A stretch of 64,000 nucleotides of DNA, taken from NCBI GenBank assembly GCA_031472005.1, contig PZJY01000001.1, positions 2,728,001 to 2,792,000 on the forward strand, given 5' to 3'. How positions within the stretch are numbered: the stretch's first letter is position 1; the number at the start of each line of letters is the position of its first letter. The notes below the pieces were generated by a model. The model was not told the origin of the DNA. It searched no databases and worked only from the letters and a program-made list of their open reading frames with translations. Below are positions 45,115 to 57,323 of the stretch, one piece after another. Source of the DNA: Tetracladium setigerum. Its lineage: Eukaryota; Ascomycota; Leotiomycetes; Helotiales. Position numbers and translations under genes: made by a program.

Positions 45115-46271
45115 ACTCATTTGTTGGGGAAACAGAGTCAGATACTGAGGTTGGAGGTTTCTGGAGAGATCGGTCGCTGAGGATATCAGCATGTGAGTAC
45201 TCCCTCACAGGTACCTCTTTTCCATTCACTAACATCAGTTTGCAGCATTTCGGTACTTGATCAACAACAATTTGTTAATTTATTTTCAAGGCCTGAGTAA
45301 TCGGTTCTAATCAGTTACAGATGTCTTTCGCTCTGAGAACTTATCGACCATTCCTGAGGTGGAGATTCAGGAAGTAGGCAGACATTGTACTGACACGTGT
45401 CGGAGACTGGCTTTATTAACAATAGTATAATGTGGAAGCAAAAGAAAGCTTCGAAAAATAGCAGTTTCGTGAATCAACTATCATTACAATCTTCGAATTC
45501 CTAATATGTTCTCAGATCATGACGCGAGACTTATTTTGGGACAGATCTGTTACGCCATTTTGATTGTGCCATGCTTTGATTTGAGGTCGCGATAGCTTTT
45601 TATCCGCTCTTGGTATTTGGTAATCACAATGATCACGAAATTTTAGAGAGCAAAGAGCCGAACCAAGTAATGCGATGGTATTCCTAATGCTTTAGCGTTT
45701 AATAAGAAGAAGTGAGAGTGGCTTGCCGAAGGGAGTCAACCATCAGGGAGAAAGGAAGAAGCGCTTATTACCAAAGGGTGCTTATGACAAGCACTGGTGT
45801 AAGCAGTGTCTCAGACTTAGCAACCTGGGGTGCCTTAGCCAGTGAGCAATCATTGTGATCCAAGTATAAAAGTGTAAAGCTTGGAGGACGTGGGCGCGCT
45901 CCTTCAGCGTATCGTATCGACCATTTTGGGACTAGCCGCATCACTCGCTTAATCCCCTGTTTCCCTGCTGCATACGAAGTAGGGGATGGATATCAACCTA
46001 TTTACCTCCGTACTTTCCTTTCCAATCCTTTTTAGCAAGATGAAAGACACGTATTCGAATACGCCGAGTAAGATGCATACGTATCTACCCACTTCATGCC
46101 GACGATATGTTGAGAGGCACAGAAGAGCGAATTTCTTGGCATTGCCTTTTAAACACTAACCATCCGCTGCACTTCACGCTTCAGCATCACCACTTCTACA
46201 CGATTGATCCTGCAAAGATCAAATACACCAACAATAAATCACTTAGCAAAAATATCAGGTCAAAGAATACA
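45115..46271. other. intergenic region
   Basis: 1.15 kb upstream of the first RTA1 gene. No open frame of interest, no obvious repeat. Confidence 0.5.
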
Positions 46272-47578
46272 ATGGCGGTTCTACAGCCATATAAAAATAC
46301 GAACTTCTATTTCTGGAAATTTCTGCCCTCCCAGGTCGCCTCGGGGATTTTCCTTGGACTGTTCACGATCATCACTATTCTTCATATTTTGCGAATGCGT
46401 AAAACTAGGAGTTGGTTTTGCGCCTGGTTTGTCTTAGGTTGCTTTTGTATGTCTTCTCTCCCTTCCTTCTCCTGTATCATTACTGGGTACTAGGACATTT
46501 CATGTCGTCCTCCATGGCATTGACCTGGGATTATGGATGAAGTGTGTGTATTATGTTAATGATTTTTCAGGTGAAATGATAGGATTTACAGGTCGGATAC
46601 TAGCATACAACTATAGCGGCAGTATCATCGTTTACATCATTCAAATATCCTTTTTGGTGATTGCACCGGCTTTGCTGGCTGCCAGTGTGTAAGTCTATCC
46701 CACCCCTCTGCTCATTTTTAACATCAGAGAGTATCAAACTAATCATCCACTCCTTGCGAAAATACAGATACATGACATTCTCCCGCCTCCTCCGCTCTCT
46801 ACCCCAATACACACACCTGTCCCCCATCTCCCCCAAAGTCCTGACTCCAATCTTCGTCATAGGCGACCTCATCTCTCTCAACGTCCAAGGCGGCATGACA
46901 AGTCTGATCAGTGACCCCGAGAAGGCGAGACTTGGAGAGGCCGTTGTTATTGGAGGACTATTCTTTCAGTGCGCGTTATTGGTGGGCTTTTTGTGTGTTG
47001 CGGTCCTGTGGCATTGGCGGTTGAGGGAGTTTGAAGGTCATGATGGCATGGCACGGAATGGGGAATGGGAAGGCGCGGTGAGCTTGGTGGAAGCGAGAAA
47101 ATGGTTGAAGATGATTTATACAGTTGCGCTGTTGATATTGGGACGGAGTATTTTTCGGGCTATTGAGTATCTAGGTGGTCATGATGGTTCGTCTTCCTTC
47201 TTTCTGCTTACTTCTACATCTCTGTTTAATCCATGCCCCATCCACTCTCTTCCTAATTGTCCTCTCCCATCCACAATCAATCTAATTTTCTTATATTCTC
47301 GAACACAAAAACAATAAAAGACTAAACAGGCGCACAAATCAGGTTATCTATTAACGCACGAATGGACCCTTTACACCTTCGAAGCAGTACCGATGTTTAT
47401 CGTGACGGTTATATTTTGGCACTGGTATCCAGGCTATATCGTGCTGCCTCCGCCGCAAGTTGATAATGAAGAGGGTGTCGAATTAGTGGAAAGAGGGAAA
47501 TTTGGGGTGAAGAGCGTGGTGAGGTCGCCGTGGGTGAGGTGGATGTGGTGTGATATGAGGGGTTGGAAGAAAGTGTAG
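46272..47578 (+). CDS. RTA1-family seven-helix membrane protein (copy 1)
   Basis: Exons 46272-46446, 46571-46688, 46768-47186 and 47343-47578; 315 aa. Splicing gives the family order. The N-terminal helix is SGIFLGLFTIITILHIL. CEMIGFTGRI and YIIQISFLVIAPALLAASVYMTFSRLL follow, then FVIGDLISLNVQGG. The diagnostic RSIFRAIEYLGGHDGYLLTHEW loop and a last helix before a Trp-rich tail complete it. RTA1-like proteins are fungal plasma-membrane proteins with seven helices; named members (RTA1, RSB1) give resistance to 7-aminocholesterol or move sphingoid bases. Substrate here is unknown. The last acceptor is chosen at 47341-47342 because the alternative CAG at about 47329 breaks the frame. Exon 1 is 175 nt and ends in phase 1, exactly as in copy 2. 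Confidence 0.9.
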
Positions 47579-48128
47579 TGTAGCTTGGGGGTTGAAATGT
47601 GATAGTTTGACCAGGCTCGTTTGGAAGTGAAGTTTTATCTTGTGGGAGATTGACAAGTTTTTTTTTTGGTGTATATCAGATCAAGAGCAGGAACCAAGGT
47701 TTATGGAAATTACTCTGGTGCTTGATTTAGAGACAAAGATCCGAGATTGAAAATTGCTCCCTTCCAGCAATTCTAGCACACGCAAGTAGTTCGGTTCGCT
47801 TATCTCTCTATCCGTTGGTCTGTCCGTGTTTATTGTATATCTGGTTGTTGATTGCATTTTCGCGAACTGTGGTCCAGATGGAACAGAAAATTCGTGATTT
47901 ATCAAGGGGATGACCTTTCCATGCTGAATCTCCAAGGAAGACATTGGAGATTACGTCTCAGCCCCTTTCGGTCGAATCATCTCCGAGAGAATTGACGAGA
48001 AGAATGTAAAGGAGTAAATTGCTAGTAACTGGCCCTGTGGAGTTTCGGTACAGCAATCAAACTCTAGATTTAGCAGTGAACTGCTGTTGGCCCATTGTAA
48101 ACATGCGAAAAACTAAATAATACCTCAC
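47579..48128. other. convergent intergenic region
   Basis: 3' flanks of the RTA1 gene (+) and BTN1 (-). A T run at 47658-47667 is visible. No gene seen. Confidence 0.5.
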
Positions 48129-49592
48129 CTAAGTCACCTTGCACCACCCCCTCCCGTCTCTTACACTATGCTCACATAGTAAGGGCTCTATTATCATCCC
48201 GATGAAACCCGCAATGCAAATGCCCGCACTGTCGCTCACACTCGTCGCACCCAGACTAAACTCCCTCTCCCCTTCCTCTACAGTTTCCATTATCTCCGCA
48301 AATGTATTAACATATACGGCACCGCCTAGCAAACCTTCCCAAAAGATCACCAAAAACACAATATACACCCCGATGGCGTCACCAAAGATGTTGACTAAAG
48401 ATTGGACGACCAGCAGGGCAAGGTTGAAGCACTGGAGGAAGGAAGGGAGGTAGAGGTTGTGGATTCGGATAAAGGGTGTCGAAGAGCGGGAGATAAAAAC
48501 GCCGAGTTGGTAGAGGAAAGCGTAGGTGGGATAGAAGGAACGGTAGTTTGAGAATGGGGTGTGTGTGATGGGAAAGAGGAGAGTTGGGGTGACGCCTTGG
48601 TTGATGGTGTACTCGGCGATGTATACTAGAAGAAGGGGAGCCATGTACGGTATAAACAGCGACTTTGCGCGAGCAAGTTTGGTCAGGAATGTCTGGGGTT
48701 TATTGTGACTTCGTGGCACAGGTGATGAAGAGCGTGGAGAGTGTGTGGAGTAGGCTTCTGCTGCTATGGAGGGGCCGGGCGCGAGGAGAGATTGTGCTGC
48801 GTTGGAAGTAGTGAGATCGCTGATATCCTCCGAGTCGATGGAGAGGCGAGGAAGGGGGTGTAGCCTTTACTGTTGGAGTGGGCACGGCGGAGGGGGCCTT
48901 GAGGCAAGATAGCGAAGAAGGCGAGGAGCATTATGAAAGGGAGGAATGCACAACTGAGGAGCGAGTTTCGCACGCTTAGTCCAATGATGGTTGTGAGTAA
49001 CACGTATAATCCCGCCCCGATCAAGCCTGCTCCACCAGTACCGCTTCCCCAGGCTGCAAGACTAAAATGTCCATAGTAATGTGTCAAACCCAGAAAACTT
49101 AACTCGCCAGCACCGGAGCTCAAACTGGCCATGCAAACTCCGAAGAGCTTGAGCGGGATAGATCCTCCAGACTTGTAGTCTGGAGTGAGTGCTATCAGAA
49201 ACATACCAGCCGCGGAAATGGCAACGAAGAAGAGGATCCGTGTGGCATATGGGATTTTGTGGATGAAGTATGGGGCGATGAGTTTCGTGAAGAAGGAGGG
49301 CAGGACATCTGCGAGGAGGACGGTAGACTTGGGGACATTGGGGCCAACAAGATCAAGGGCCGCAGAGAGAATAATCACGTAAGAAACGTTATTTATGAGG
49401 CCTATCTCGTGGTCAGCAAGACTCTGGTACTTGGAAAGGTGGGAGCGGTATACCGAACAGCCAAAAGGCAACAAGCACAGAGGAGTCGGCACCAGCAAAG
49501 AGAGATCTAAACCGTGCCTTGTAGACTGCCCATGAAGACCCTGGAGAGCCAGGCATTGGCAGCAGGCCAGAGGAGGATGGGGATCTATTCAT
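48129..49592 (-). CDS. BTN1: CLN3/Battenin homologue, with one frameshift
   Basis: Reads as complement(join(48129..49401, 49454..49592)), about 470 aa after repair. The 52-nt intron joins LVAFWLFG to LINNVSYVIILSAALDLVGP, the hallmark start of the CLN3 domain. TVLLADVLPSFFTKLIAPYF, SSGAGELSFLGLTHYYG and the GSGTGGAGLIGAGLYVLL helix follow. After a Ser-rich loop the C-terminal half has LFIPYMAPLLLVYIAEYTINQGVTPTL and FYPTYAFLYQLGVF. The frame breaks at the G5 run 48854-48858 (C5 in the coding sense). Upstream ends ..SKGYTP; the neighbouring frame continues PRLSIDSEDISDL into the second half, so one extra C restores it. Otherwise translation stops at about 48764. Yeast Btn1 is a late-Golgi/vacuolar membrane protein tied to vacuolar pH and basic amino acids. 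Divergent from RXT3. Confidence 0.9.
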
Positions 49593-50470
49593 GGCGAGAC
49601 GTATTGCTTGTTGCTTGTTGCTTGTTGCGCACGGCGGTGTTGTATGGAATGGGAGGGGTGAGATTCGAGCTCTACACAACCATCGTTGAGGGACTCGGGG
49701 CTCCAACAGGTAGTAGTGTATCTGGGACGTGGTTTTCTCTTCTCTCTATGCTTGTGGTCCCGTCTTGCCTCGCCTCGTCGTTTTTCAAAAATTGTAAAGT
49801 TATTCGCAGCTTATAGTATCAGCGTTGGCCTTATCTACGAACGGCTTTAGTGACGACGTTGAGCCTCGTGCACGAGTCACGAAGCCGGGAGTCCACACCC
49901 CTTGCAGGTACGGGGCTGGTTAGCGCACAGTTAAAATATGAAGGGTGACCAGGGATGCAGAACTGATCTGTGAAGCGAAAGCGCGTGAAGAGGAGAGACG
50001 AGAGGCTGAAAGGGCAAAGCAGCACCAGCAGCAAGCTCAGAGGAACAACCAGGATCAACAACTTCTCACAACCCCCATCACCACCAAGCTCCATCATCCC
50101 CAACTCTCACCACCTCAACGCCTCCTACTTCACCTTGAACTACCCAGGCGACGACTCCCCCAGACCTTTTGATCGCTCATGCCTGTTGTGCGGCGCGGAT
50201 AAATGCTGTTGACATTTCCCCCAGAACCAAACACCATAGCCGCAGGAGTCGCATCGTCATCGAATTCTTCAAGCATCACGACCTTCGCGTCTCCTGCCAC
50301 CACCACACACATCCAACCGGCGATGAGGATGCCCAGAGCTTAAGGACTCTGCGCAGTGCTGGAATATATTACTTTCGCCCCGACAGCCTTTGCGAGCTGC
50401 ACGTTCGGCTTCACACCGCTGGCACATTTTGAGAGCGAGAGCGAGAGCGAGAGAGAAAAACAGAGACAAG
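49593..50470. promoter_or_regulatory. divergent region between BTN1 and RXT3
   Basis: 878 bases separating two start codons. It includes (TTGCTTG)3 at about 49606-49627, and a GAGAGCGAGAGCGAGAGCGAG run at about 50432-50453 just before the RXT3 start. Open frames at 49945-50212 (+) are rich in Glu/Arg/Gln but have no start context or domain; I treat them as chance. Confidence 0.5.
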
Positions 50471-53400
50471 ATGGATCAGAGACAGCAGCCTCCTCACCCC
50501 TTTTCGCGAAACACTGCATCGCCATATAACCGCAGCCCATTCCCCCCCGCTGCGAACCCATCGCAGTTTCCACCCTCCTCCTCGCACCCTCCAACCTCGA
50601 CGCCATCCTCCTACCCCGAGCATCAACGAAGACCTTCAGATCCTCCATACTATCAACCACAGCGTGGATACGGGCAGGATGGGCCTCCGATGGCGGGACC
50701 AGGTCATACAAGACACCAGAGTGCATCTTCAATTGGGCATGGGGCCCCAGTGAACAGGGCAATGCCTCCTCCTTCATCACCTCAACAAGAACGACAACAG
50801 CATGCCTACGGTCCTCCTCCACGCGCGCCCTTGCCTGGCGGCCCAGCATCAACATTCTCTAGCGGCCGAGAGCTGCCTGCTTTGGGCCAGCGAAGTGGTA
50901 TGTCGATTTCGGATCTGATTGGGGGCCCTCCTGCTTCTCGCGAACAAGCACCCCAGTATGGGTCGCCAATTGCGACGGCGGGGCCCGCTAATTCGATGTT
51001 TGGGCTAAGTCGGGGCTCACCACGACAGTCGGCGGGTCCTGAGTATGCGCCGTTCCGACGTCCTCAGACGCCTGAGCATCCACGATTTTCTGGACCGAGG
51101 GACCACAGAGCAAATTCAGCAGGGTCGCCGCCAAATCCTGCGCATTATTCTACTCCAGAGGGCAGGCAATTCGGCACACCATACCGAGGGCAGATGGCAG
51201 AAGAGAGACAAGAAGCTCGCAACAATCCGACTTCCTCCATCCCCCCAAGGCCGAATAGTCAACCGAGTTCATACAATCCCGCGCCTCTTCGGGACTTTGC
51301 CAGGAGGATGGAACACATCGGTAGGCCCTCTGAGCCAGTGGGTAGACCAGAGATGGGATACAAGAGAGCGGAATTTGATCTCCAGGATCCTCGATTTGCA
51401 TATGGAGAACGAGAGCGATTGGAGAGGGAGCGAGAACGAGAACGCGAAAGGGAGAGGGAGAGAGAGTCGGTTATGCAACGAGAAGCTTTGAGGGAGAGGG
51501 AGCAGCGGGAACAGAGAGAATTGAGAGAAAGGGCCGAACAGGAGCGACAGCAGGAATATGCTCACCAGCTTGCGCAAAGAAATGCGCAGGCGTATAGTCG
51601 AGCTCCCGAACGAGAACAGCCAGCTTGGATGCGACCTCAACCGCCGTATGAGCAACCTCCACGACCGGTCTATGAACAGCCAGCGGAAAGACCACCACCC
51701 TCTTCAAATGGGTATGAATATCCAGGGACAACGGCTCCACAATATGGAGGGCATCCAGCCTATGCGCCAAGGGAACAAACTTACCCGCAAGTGTCGCAAC
51801 CAGCTGCTCACCACCCACCTACTGCACAGTATGAAGCATCAGCGCAGGAGCGACACCTACGGCTTGCCCAGGCCCAGCAGCAGCAATTGAACCAAGCGAT
51901 ATATAGTGCTTCTGGGGGGAATGTGCCATATCAGAATCACGAGTCACCCGTAAGAAGAACGCTAGAGGAAGCCCAGCAAATACAGCAACGGAACTTCCTT
52001 GGTGTACAGGAAATCAATCGAAAGGGTAGACTCTCCCCGCTTCCCCAGGCAGTTCAGGGTGCGCAAAGTCAGATGAATGGCCCGGGTGCTGAAGCAAGCA
52101 TCAAGAACGAATTTGGTAGAATGTTTTCTGGTATTGGAAGTGGAGTCGGGCGAGAAATGGGAGTTCCCAGTCCTGTCAGTGCTGGCCCTCAAAGTATGCC
52201 GTTTTCCAATAGCAGCCAGATGAGGCGAGACGATTTGGATAGTCTTCAAAACTCACCTGTTGAGAATGGTGCTCAGAAAATGTCGAGGACAGCATCCAAA
52301 GGTAGCAGGAGGCGGAAGCTGAAGGATGAGGATGTGAGAGGTGATGACGAGAGCAGCACAGGGCGACGGACTCCGAGTGGGAGAGGCAAGCGCGCGAAAA
52401 CCCATCATCACCACCATCACCAGTAAGTTTTTGGGTCTCTGTTGTCGTTTATTTGCTAACAGAACTTTGATTGAGTCATCACCACCATCGCCCGGATAAC
52501 CTGCTAGAAAACACCTCGTCGCCAAGTCTTACGCCCTTCAAAAGCGTGAAAGGGGCCGCGATACCTTCTCCACCTGGTATTGACAAAGATGGACCAAGTC
52601 TCCATCATCATCATGTTCCAATATCCCGACCACATCACCATCATCATCACGTGAATGCCAAGCCCGCCGTTCAAGCTAATCCACAACTTGCTCTGCCAAA
52701 CATCACAATCGTCTCGACTGCCGTGTTGGATTCGGTCAAGAACCTGCCACGCCGTCACTTAGGACATGGTTATTACGAGTCGAAACTTAAACCAACGAGC
52801 AGCACAGTCTACCCGAAGAAAGGCCGGCCTGGATACAGTTCTACCCCAAAGCCTTTGCCTCGATTCGAAAATAGCCAGCTGAACTGTACCTACACCGTGA
52901 AGGTTCCTCGGATCTACCTGAACAGCTCAAGTCTAAGGGAGATTACCAGTCGGAAGTCTCTGTGGGGCACAGATATTTACACTGACGATTCAGATGTGGT
53001 AGCTGCTGGGATCCATGGTGGTTGGTTCCGGGGTGCGTGGGATGAGTCGGTTGACGTATCTCTGCTTGGACTTGATCTTTCGGGAAAGACTGCTGTTAAG
53101 CAACGTGGCCCTAATGGGGACGAAACGCTACTTCAACCACCAACGGCAGGTCCTCAGAATATTCCTAAGAATCACGATGTTCATATCGATATTGTTGTTT
53201 TACCTTTGCTAGAAGGATATGGAAGCACTATTCGATTCGGTATCAAGAGCCGGGAGTGGGGAATCAAACGTGAAGGCTATCAGGGACAGCACGATGGGAT
53301 GAGTTTCATGATCGTTAAGGTCGCGTTTGTGTCTTCAGTCGGGGATGGAGGTGGGACAGGAATCAGGAAGAGAAAGAAGACGATAGCAAGGCCACAGAAA

Positions 53401-54102
53401 ATTGTTTCGGAGGACAAAATGGTCGGTGTGCTGAATGGAGATTCGGCTTACGAAGAGAGTACTGGGCTTGAGGAGACAAGGGGAGATATCAAGGGCATCG
53501 GGACGAACAGCTGGTGGAAGGAACCAGAGGTTGTTAAGGTCCCAGAAAAGGAATTGGAAGTTGAAGAAGAACCCGTCAAATCGTCACCGCCACCACCTCG
53601 AACTCCTACAAGACAAGAACCACCAAGACACTACGTTCCAATCGACCCACCGATACCCTCGCCCATCTCAGTGATAGATCCACAAATCGACATCGAAAGA
53701 GCCGCAGAACTCCTGGCAGAGAGTGCGAATGCAACTCCCAGTAAGGCGACGGGCGAAGACATGGTGATGGAGGAAATCATCAGCCCTCCACGTCCCGTAC
53801 CTGACATGGAAACTGCGGTGCCGCCGCCCATGCTCCCAAGGCGTGAGTCGCAGGGAGAAACTATTAGTGCAAGTCATAGTTTGGGCGGCGATGTTGAGGT
53901 GAAAAGGGAAGTCATTAGTGCGCCCACGGTTTCTGCCCCAGCTCTAGTTCCCGATGACGATATCAAGGATGATTCAGTTGCTGTGAATACTAAACCTGCA
54001 CTCGGAGCTCCCATTAGCGAGAGTGAAGCAGCCATTGTCACACCGGCTGCTACTCAGGTTTTGTCAGGCAATGATGGTACTGAAAGGATTCAGTTTAATT
54101 GA
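50471..54102 (+). CDS. RXT3: Rxt3-like subunit of the Rpd3L histone deacetylase complex
   Basis: Exons 50471-52422 and 52476-54102; 1192 aa, intron 53 nt. The first ~300 residues are Pro/Gln/Ser-rich and disordered-looking. A strongly charged (RE)n helix follows at about 311-385, then more Pro/Gln-rich sequence. A basic patch (SRRRKLK.. GRGKRAK) leads into a His tract interrupted by the intron. The Rxt3 domain spans about 749-937: YESKLKPTSS, NCTYTVKVPRIYL, LWGTDIYTDDSDVVAAGIHGGWFRGAW and IRFGIKSREWGIKREGY. The acidic/Pro-rich tail may be flexible. Rxt3 is a stable subunit of Rpd3L, a nuclear co-repressor. Fungal homologues are often this long compared with the yeast protein. Start chosen at ATG 50471 after the GAGAGC repeat; an upstream in-frame extension lacks an ATG. 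Confidence 0.92.
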
Positions 54103-54788
54103 GATGTACAATCAAAATGACCTCAAAGAAGGGTCGAAGAGGGAAAGCCCCAGGAGTATTGGTCGGTAAATGGGAGTTGCAAGTTGGATATGATCTTCGC
54201 CATGTTCACAATACCATTCATGCTATCATGGAAGAGAAAGAGGGAGGAAAATTTAGCTACCCTGGTACCTTTTTGAGGTATATAGCGATTAGAGCTCCAC
54301 ATATCCTTAATTTGACAAATCTGTTCATTGTTCTTTTCCCTTTCGGTTGTTCCTATTGTTAAAGGTCGATACTGAATTTCCAGCCTACTTCGTCGCTACT
54401 TATTAGTGTGATCAAAAGGTGTAGACATCCCTAGTAGTCAGGCAGAAAATAAACACAGCACACACATAAATGTAGTAACACGTCACGGGATCAATAAACA
54501 AGCAAAAGACATGCCAATAATTTGAAAAGAGCAAGTAGAATAATGGCAAAGTATAAAGTACGAAGTACGAAGTAATACAGTAAGTTTGACGGATAAGAGA
54601 AGGCTGGTCATCAAAAGTTAGAAGATTGTTTTGTTTCAGTTCACAAACGGATCGAAGGAGGTCAGGAGCGTAGCTTAGCGAAAGCTGGGGTGGTCAGAAG
54701 GGAGAGGCTCGAGAGTTGATGGCGCTACTGTAGCTACCGATAAGTACCACTTCCGCTACAGTACCGCTACCTTTGTCGTACTTCGTAC
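54103..54788. other. intergenic region
   Basis: 3' flank of RXT3. It contains AAGTACGAAGTACGAAGTA at about 54556-54574 and CTACAGTACC near 54756. A short frame at 54126-54362 is judged non-coding. Confidence 0.5.
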
Positions 54789-54953
54789 TCACTCGAAAGT
54801 ATAAACATTCTTAGCGGGGCCCTTGGGGTTGAAACGCTGAGACGATAGAAGGTTAGAAACAAGTAAGTAGGGTTCGTAAGGGGGCAAGAGCTGCGAATGT
54901 ACCGTACGTCTGTGGCGATCAGGGGAATAGTTCATGAACTTACTTTTACCCAT
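54789..54953 (-). CDS. possible 54-aa protein or intron-containing small gene
   Basis: On the minus strand an ATG at 54953 in a good context (CGAAACCATGGG) opens 54 codons ending FE-stop. Within it lies a textbook intron pattern: GTAAGT directly after ATGGGTAAAA, a CTAAC branch and a TCGTCTCAG acceptor, ahead of RFNPKGPAKNVYTFE. Splicing these ends would shift the frame unless the A4 run is really A3, in which case the product would be an 18-residue peptide or continue into another exon through a GTGAGT donor at the apparent stop. I do not recognise it. The signals argue for transcription, but the product is uncertain. Confidence 0.3.
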   Translation of the reverse strand: MGKSKFMNYSPDRHRRTVHSQLLPPYEPYLLVSNLLSSQRFNPKGPAKNVYTFE

Positions 54954-57323
54954 GGTTTCGGTAGATGGAAGCGGGGATTTTGGGGGAAGGAGATGGGTTT
55001 GGATTACGGTATATTTGAGTATATGTAATGCTCGGAAGGTAGTGAAAGAATGGTATTAAGGTAGTAATAGAAAATGTCATAATTAAAGGTGCATACTATA
55101 GTGGCACTACTGAAGGTGTCAAAAATGAAACAAGCGGGAGGTCTGTGATGTGATTTTGTATGCAACTATGATATTCTCTAGCAGAAAGGACTGCGTAAAT
55201 GTTACTTGTCATACGTTTCTAGAGTGGAAGAAGAGCACTGAAGTTGAATGATAGAGGAGTGTTTTTCAATACTTTTGAAGAAGTTATATTTCTATACAGC
55301 AAGTAAGTACAGTATATGCGGAAGAATTGAAGAGGGGAAGGATGATGATAGAAAGGGCAAGCAAGGTACCGCACTGAAAGACTAGACAGTAATTTAGGAT
55401 AATAGCTCTGCTTGCAAGTTAGCATATTACCGAATTCTCTGATATGTATTTATTTGTTTGTTTGTTTGTCTGTTTTTTTTGGCGCTTGTTTGGATGAGCA
55501 ATAATGAATGGGAACAACAATAATGGGGTGACGGGGACTGACGGGGAGTGGGACGATGAACAATTCTGGGATACAGACCGAGACACGGCTGCAAAGACTT
55601 GACTCTTGTCAAACTTCCAGAACACCACCACCGCCACCACCACCACCACCATATATCTCCTCCTCCGTTGATACTTTCTGTCTCCCAAGGATTGGGCTGG
55701 TCCGATATCGAAAGGTGGTGGCAGCCAAGCAATCCTCAGGCCTGCCAATCGCAACAATTACCACACGCTCACGCTCATCTCGATTTCGATACTGCCCCTG
55801 GCTGGCTGGCGGTCCAGGGTAATATGATATCCCCAACTGTAAAATTGGAGATCCACAGTCCGGCAGCTGCAGATGCCACAAAAATGCTCTGCCGTGGAAC
55901 GTTTTGGAAACGAAAACGCCATCCATCCATCCATCATCCATCGGGGTTATTCAGGCAGGCAGGCAGGCATTATGCTCTTCCGAAGTAGTAGTTGGGAGAA
56001 AAAAGCAAATATACCAACCAACCATCTAACGTTCGCCCAAACGTCCAACCTGAAATAACCTTCTTTTTCAGGTTCAGGGGTTGCAGGGAGATCTTTGCGG
56101 AGATGTCGGAGGAACGCACTCAAAAACAATTGCTTGGCCGCTTCGCTTGCGGGCGATCACGATCCATCCAGGTAATATTGACTCCCCTTCCCTTTCCCCT
56201 AGACTCGTTCGGACGAACATCAAATAACAACATTGCGACAATGATACTCCGTGTATTAATAAGATCACTAGTATCACTACTATTGTATCTGCCAAGTTGC
56301 CGAATCTCCTGCCGTGGTACTTCGTTCATTCATTCAGCCCCGTCCACTATTAATCCACCAACAAAAAAAGCCTTCCCAGCTCACCCCACTATATGAATAT
56401 GATGATGATCTCTCTCCACCTCCTCTCTGCTCTAACGATGTCAACAATTGAGAACAACGGAGAAGTTGACGACAAGCCTCACAAACTACTTCGAACTAGG
56501 CATCTCTCCACCACCGGGACCGAGTCGTGTCGGGACGTTTTCGAGAAGCCGGCACTATTCTTTCTATCCCTTAGGTTCCTTAACCTTACTCGGTGCCCGC
56601 TGTCAGAAACTCTAAAGTCGTGGCTATCTCGCCTCACATCTGTCTCAGGAGGCTGTTAACAGAAGCTGGAGCAATGGAAATCCCAACGTCGGCAAAGGCA
56701 AAAGACAACAACACGCTCCAAACACTCGCGAGGAAAAGGAAATGGATCAAGTGATCATCACGCATTGCCGAATCATGCCACTGGCCTTCCTTCGTACCCA
56801 TGGCTGATCGATCATATTTATTATTGATCCCGATGTCTTGTCACATCGCTTGCTCGCCTACGAACACAAAACGGCGAGCATGTCTTGCTTCTCCCTCATG
56901 GCAACCATGCAGGCAACCTGTCACTTGTCTCAGATAAAAGGGCACTACTCTGCGTCTCAGATCATGATTGCTACCAGGAACAACTCGATCTCCGGGATGG
57001 CTTGTGTTAGTTGCACCAGCCGTTTGGCCACACCCAATTATTCCACAACATCCCTACCGGGCCTCGGTCCTCCTCATGTGGCAACCGAAGCACAATGGGA
57101 ATATGCTCCGCCAGCTAACCTCAATTATGCTCCCATGTGGAGAAGTGATGAGCCGTTACTCTGGGACGGCATGGGACTACTTCTGATGGACAGTCCGTTC
57201 GGATTTCTAAAATGATTCAACACCCCAGTATTCCCCTCCTCCATCCCCCGTCAGTATATCTCTGTTGTCCTTCACATTCTGTTCTGGGTCGCTCCTCCGA
57301 ATCTACATGAGTCTCTGTTGAAA
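54954..57323. repeat. 2.4-kb gene-free region with microsatellites
   Basis: No gene supported. Contains CCACCACCACC at about 55624-55650, a (CCAT)n run at about 55918-55935, (CAGG)n at 55952-55969 and TTTGTTTGTTTGTTTG at about 55451-55469. A 125-codon frame at 56838-57215 (+), close to the next gene, shows no domain and no splice link to it. Confidence 0.5.

Noticed and set aside
49945..50212. Glu/Arg/Gln-rich frames between BTN1 and RXT3
   Set aside because: No ATG context or domain, two overlapping frames equally open, and located in a divergent promoter region.
54099..54362. Frame behind RXT3 starting near 54126 with a basic N-terminus
   Set aside because: No domain and directly in the 3' flank of RXT3; start has no supporting promoter spacing.
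56838..57215. 125-codon frame before the rhodopsin-like gene
   Set aside because: Considered as an upstream exon, but no donor/acceptor pair joins it in phase and the N-terminus of the receptor is already typical.
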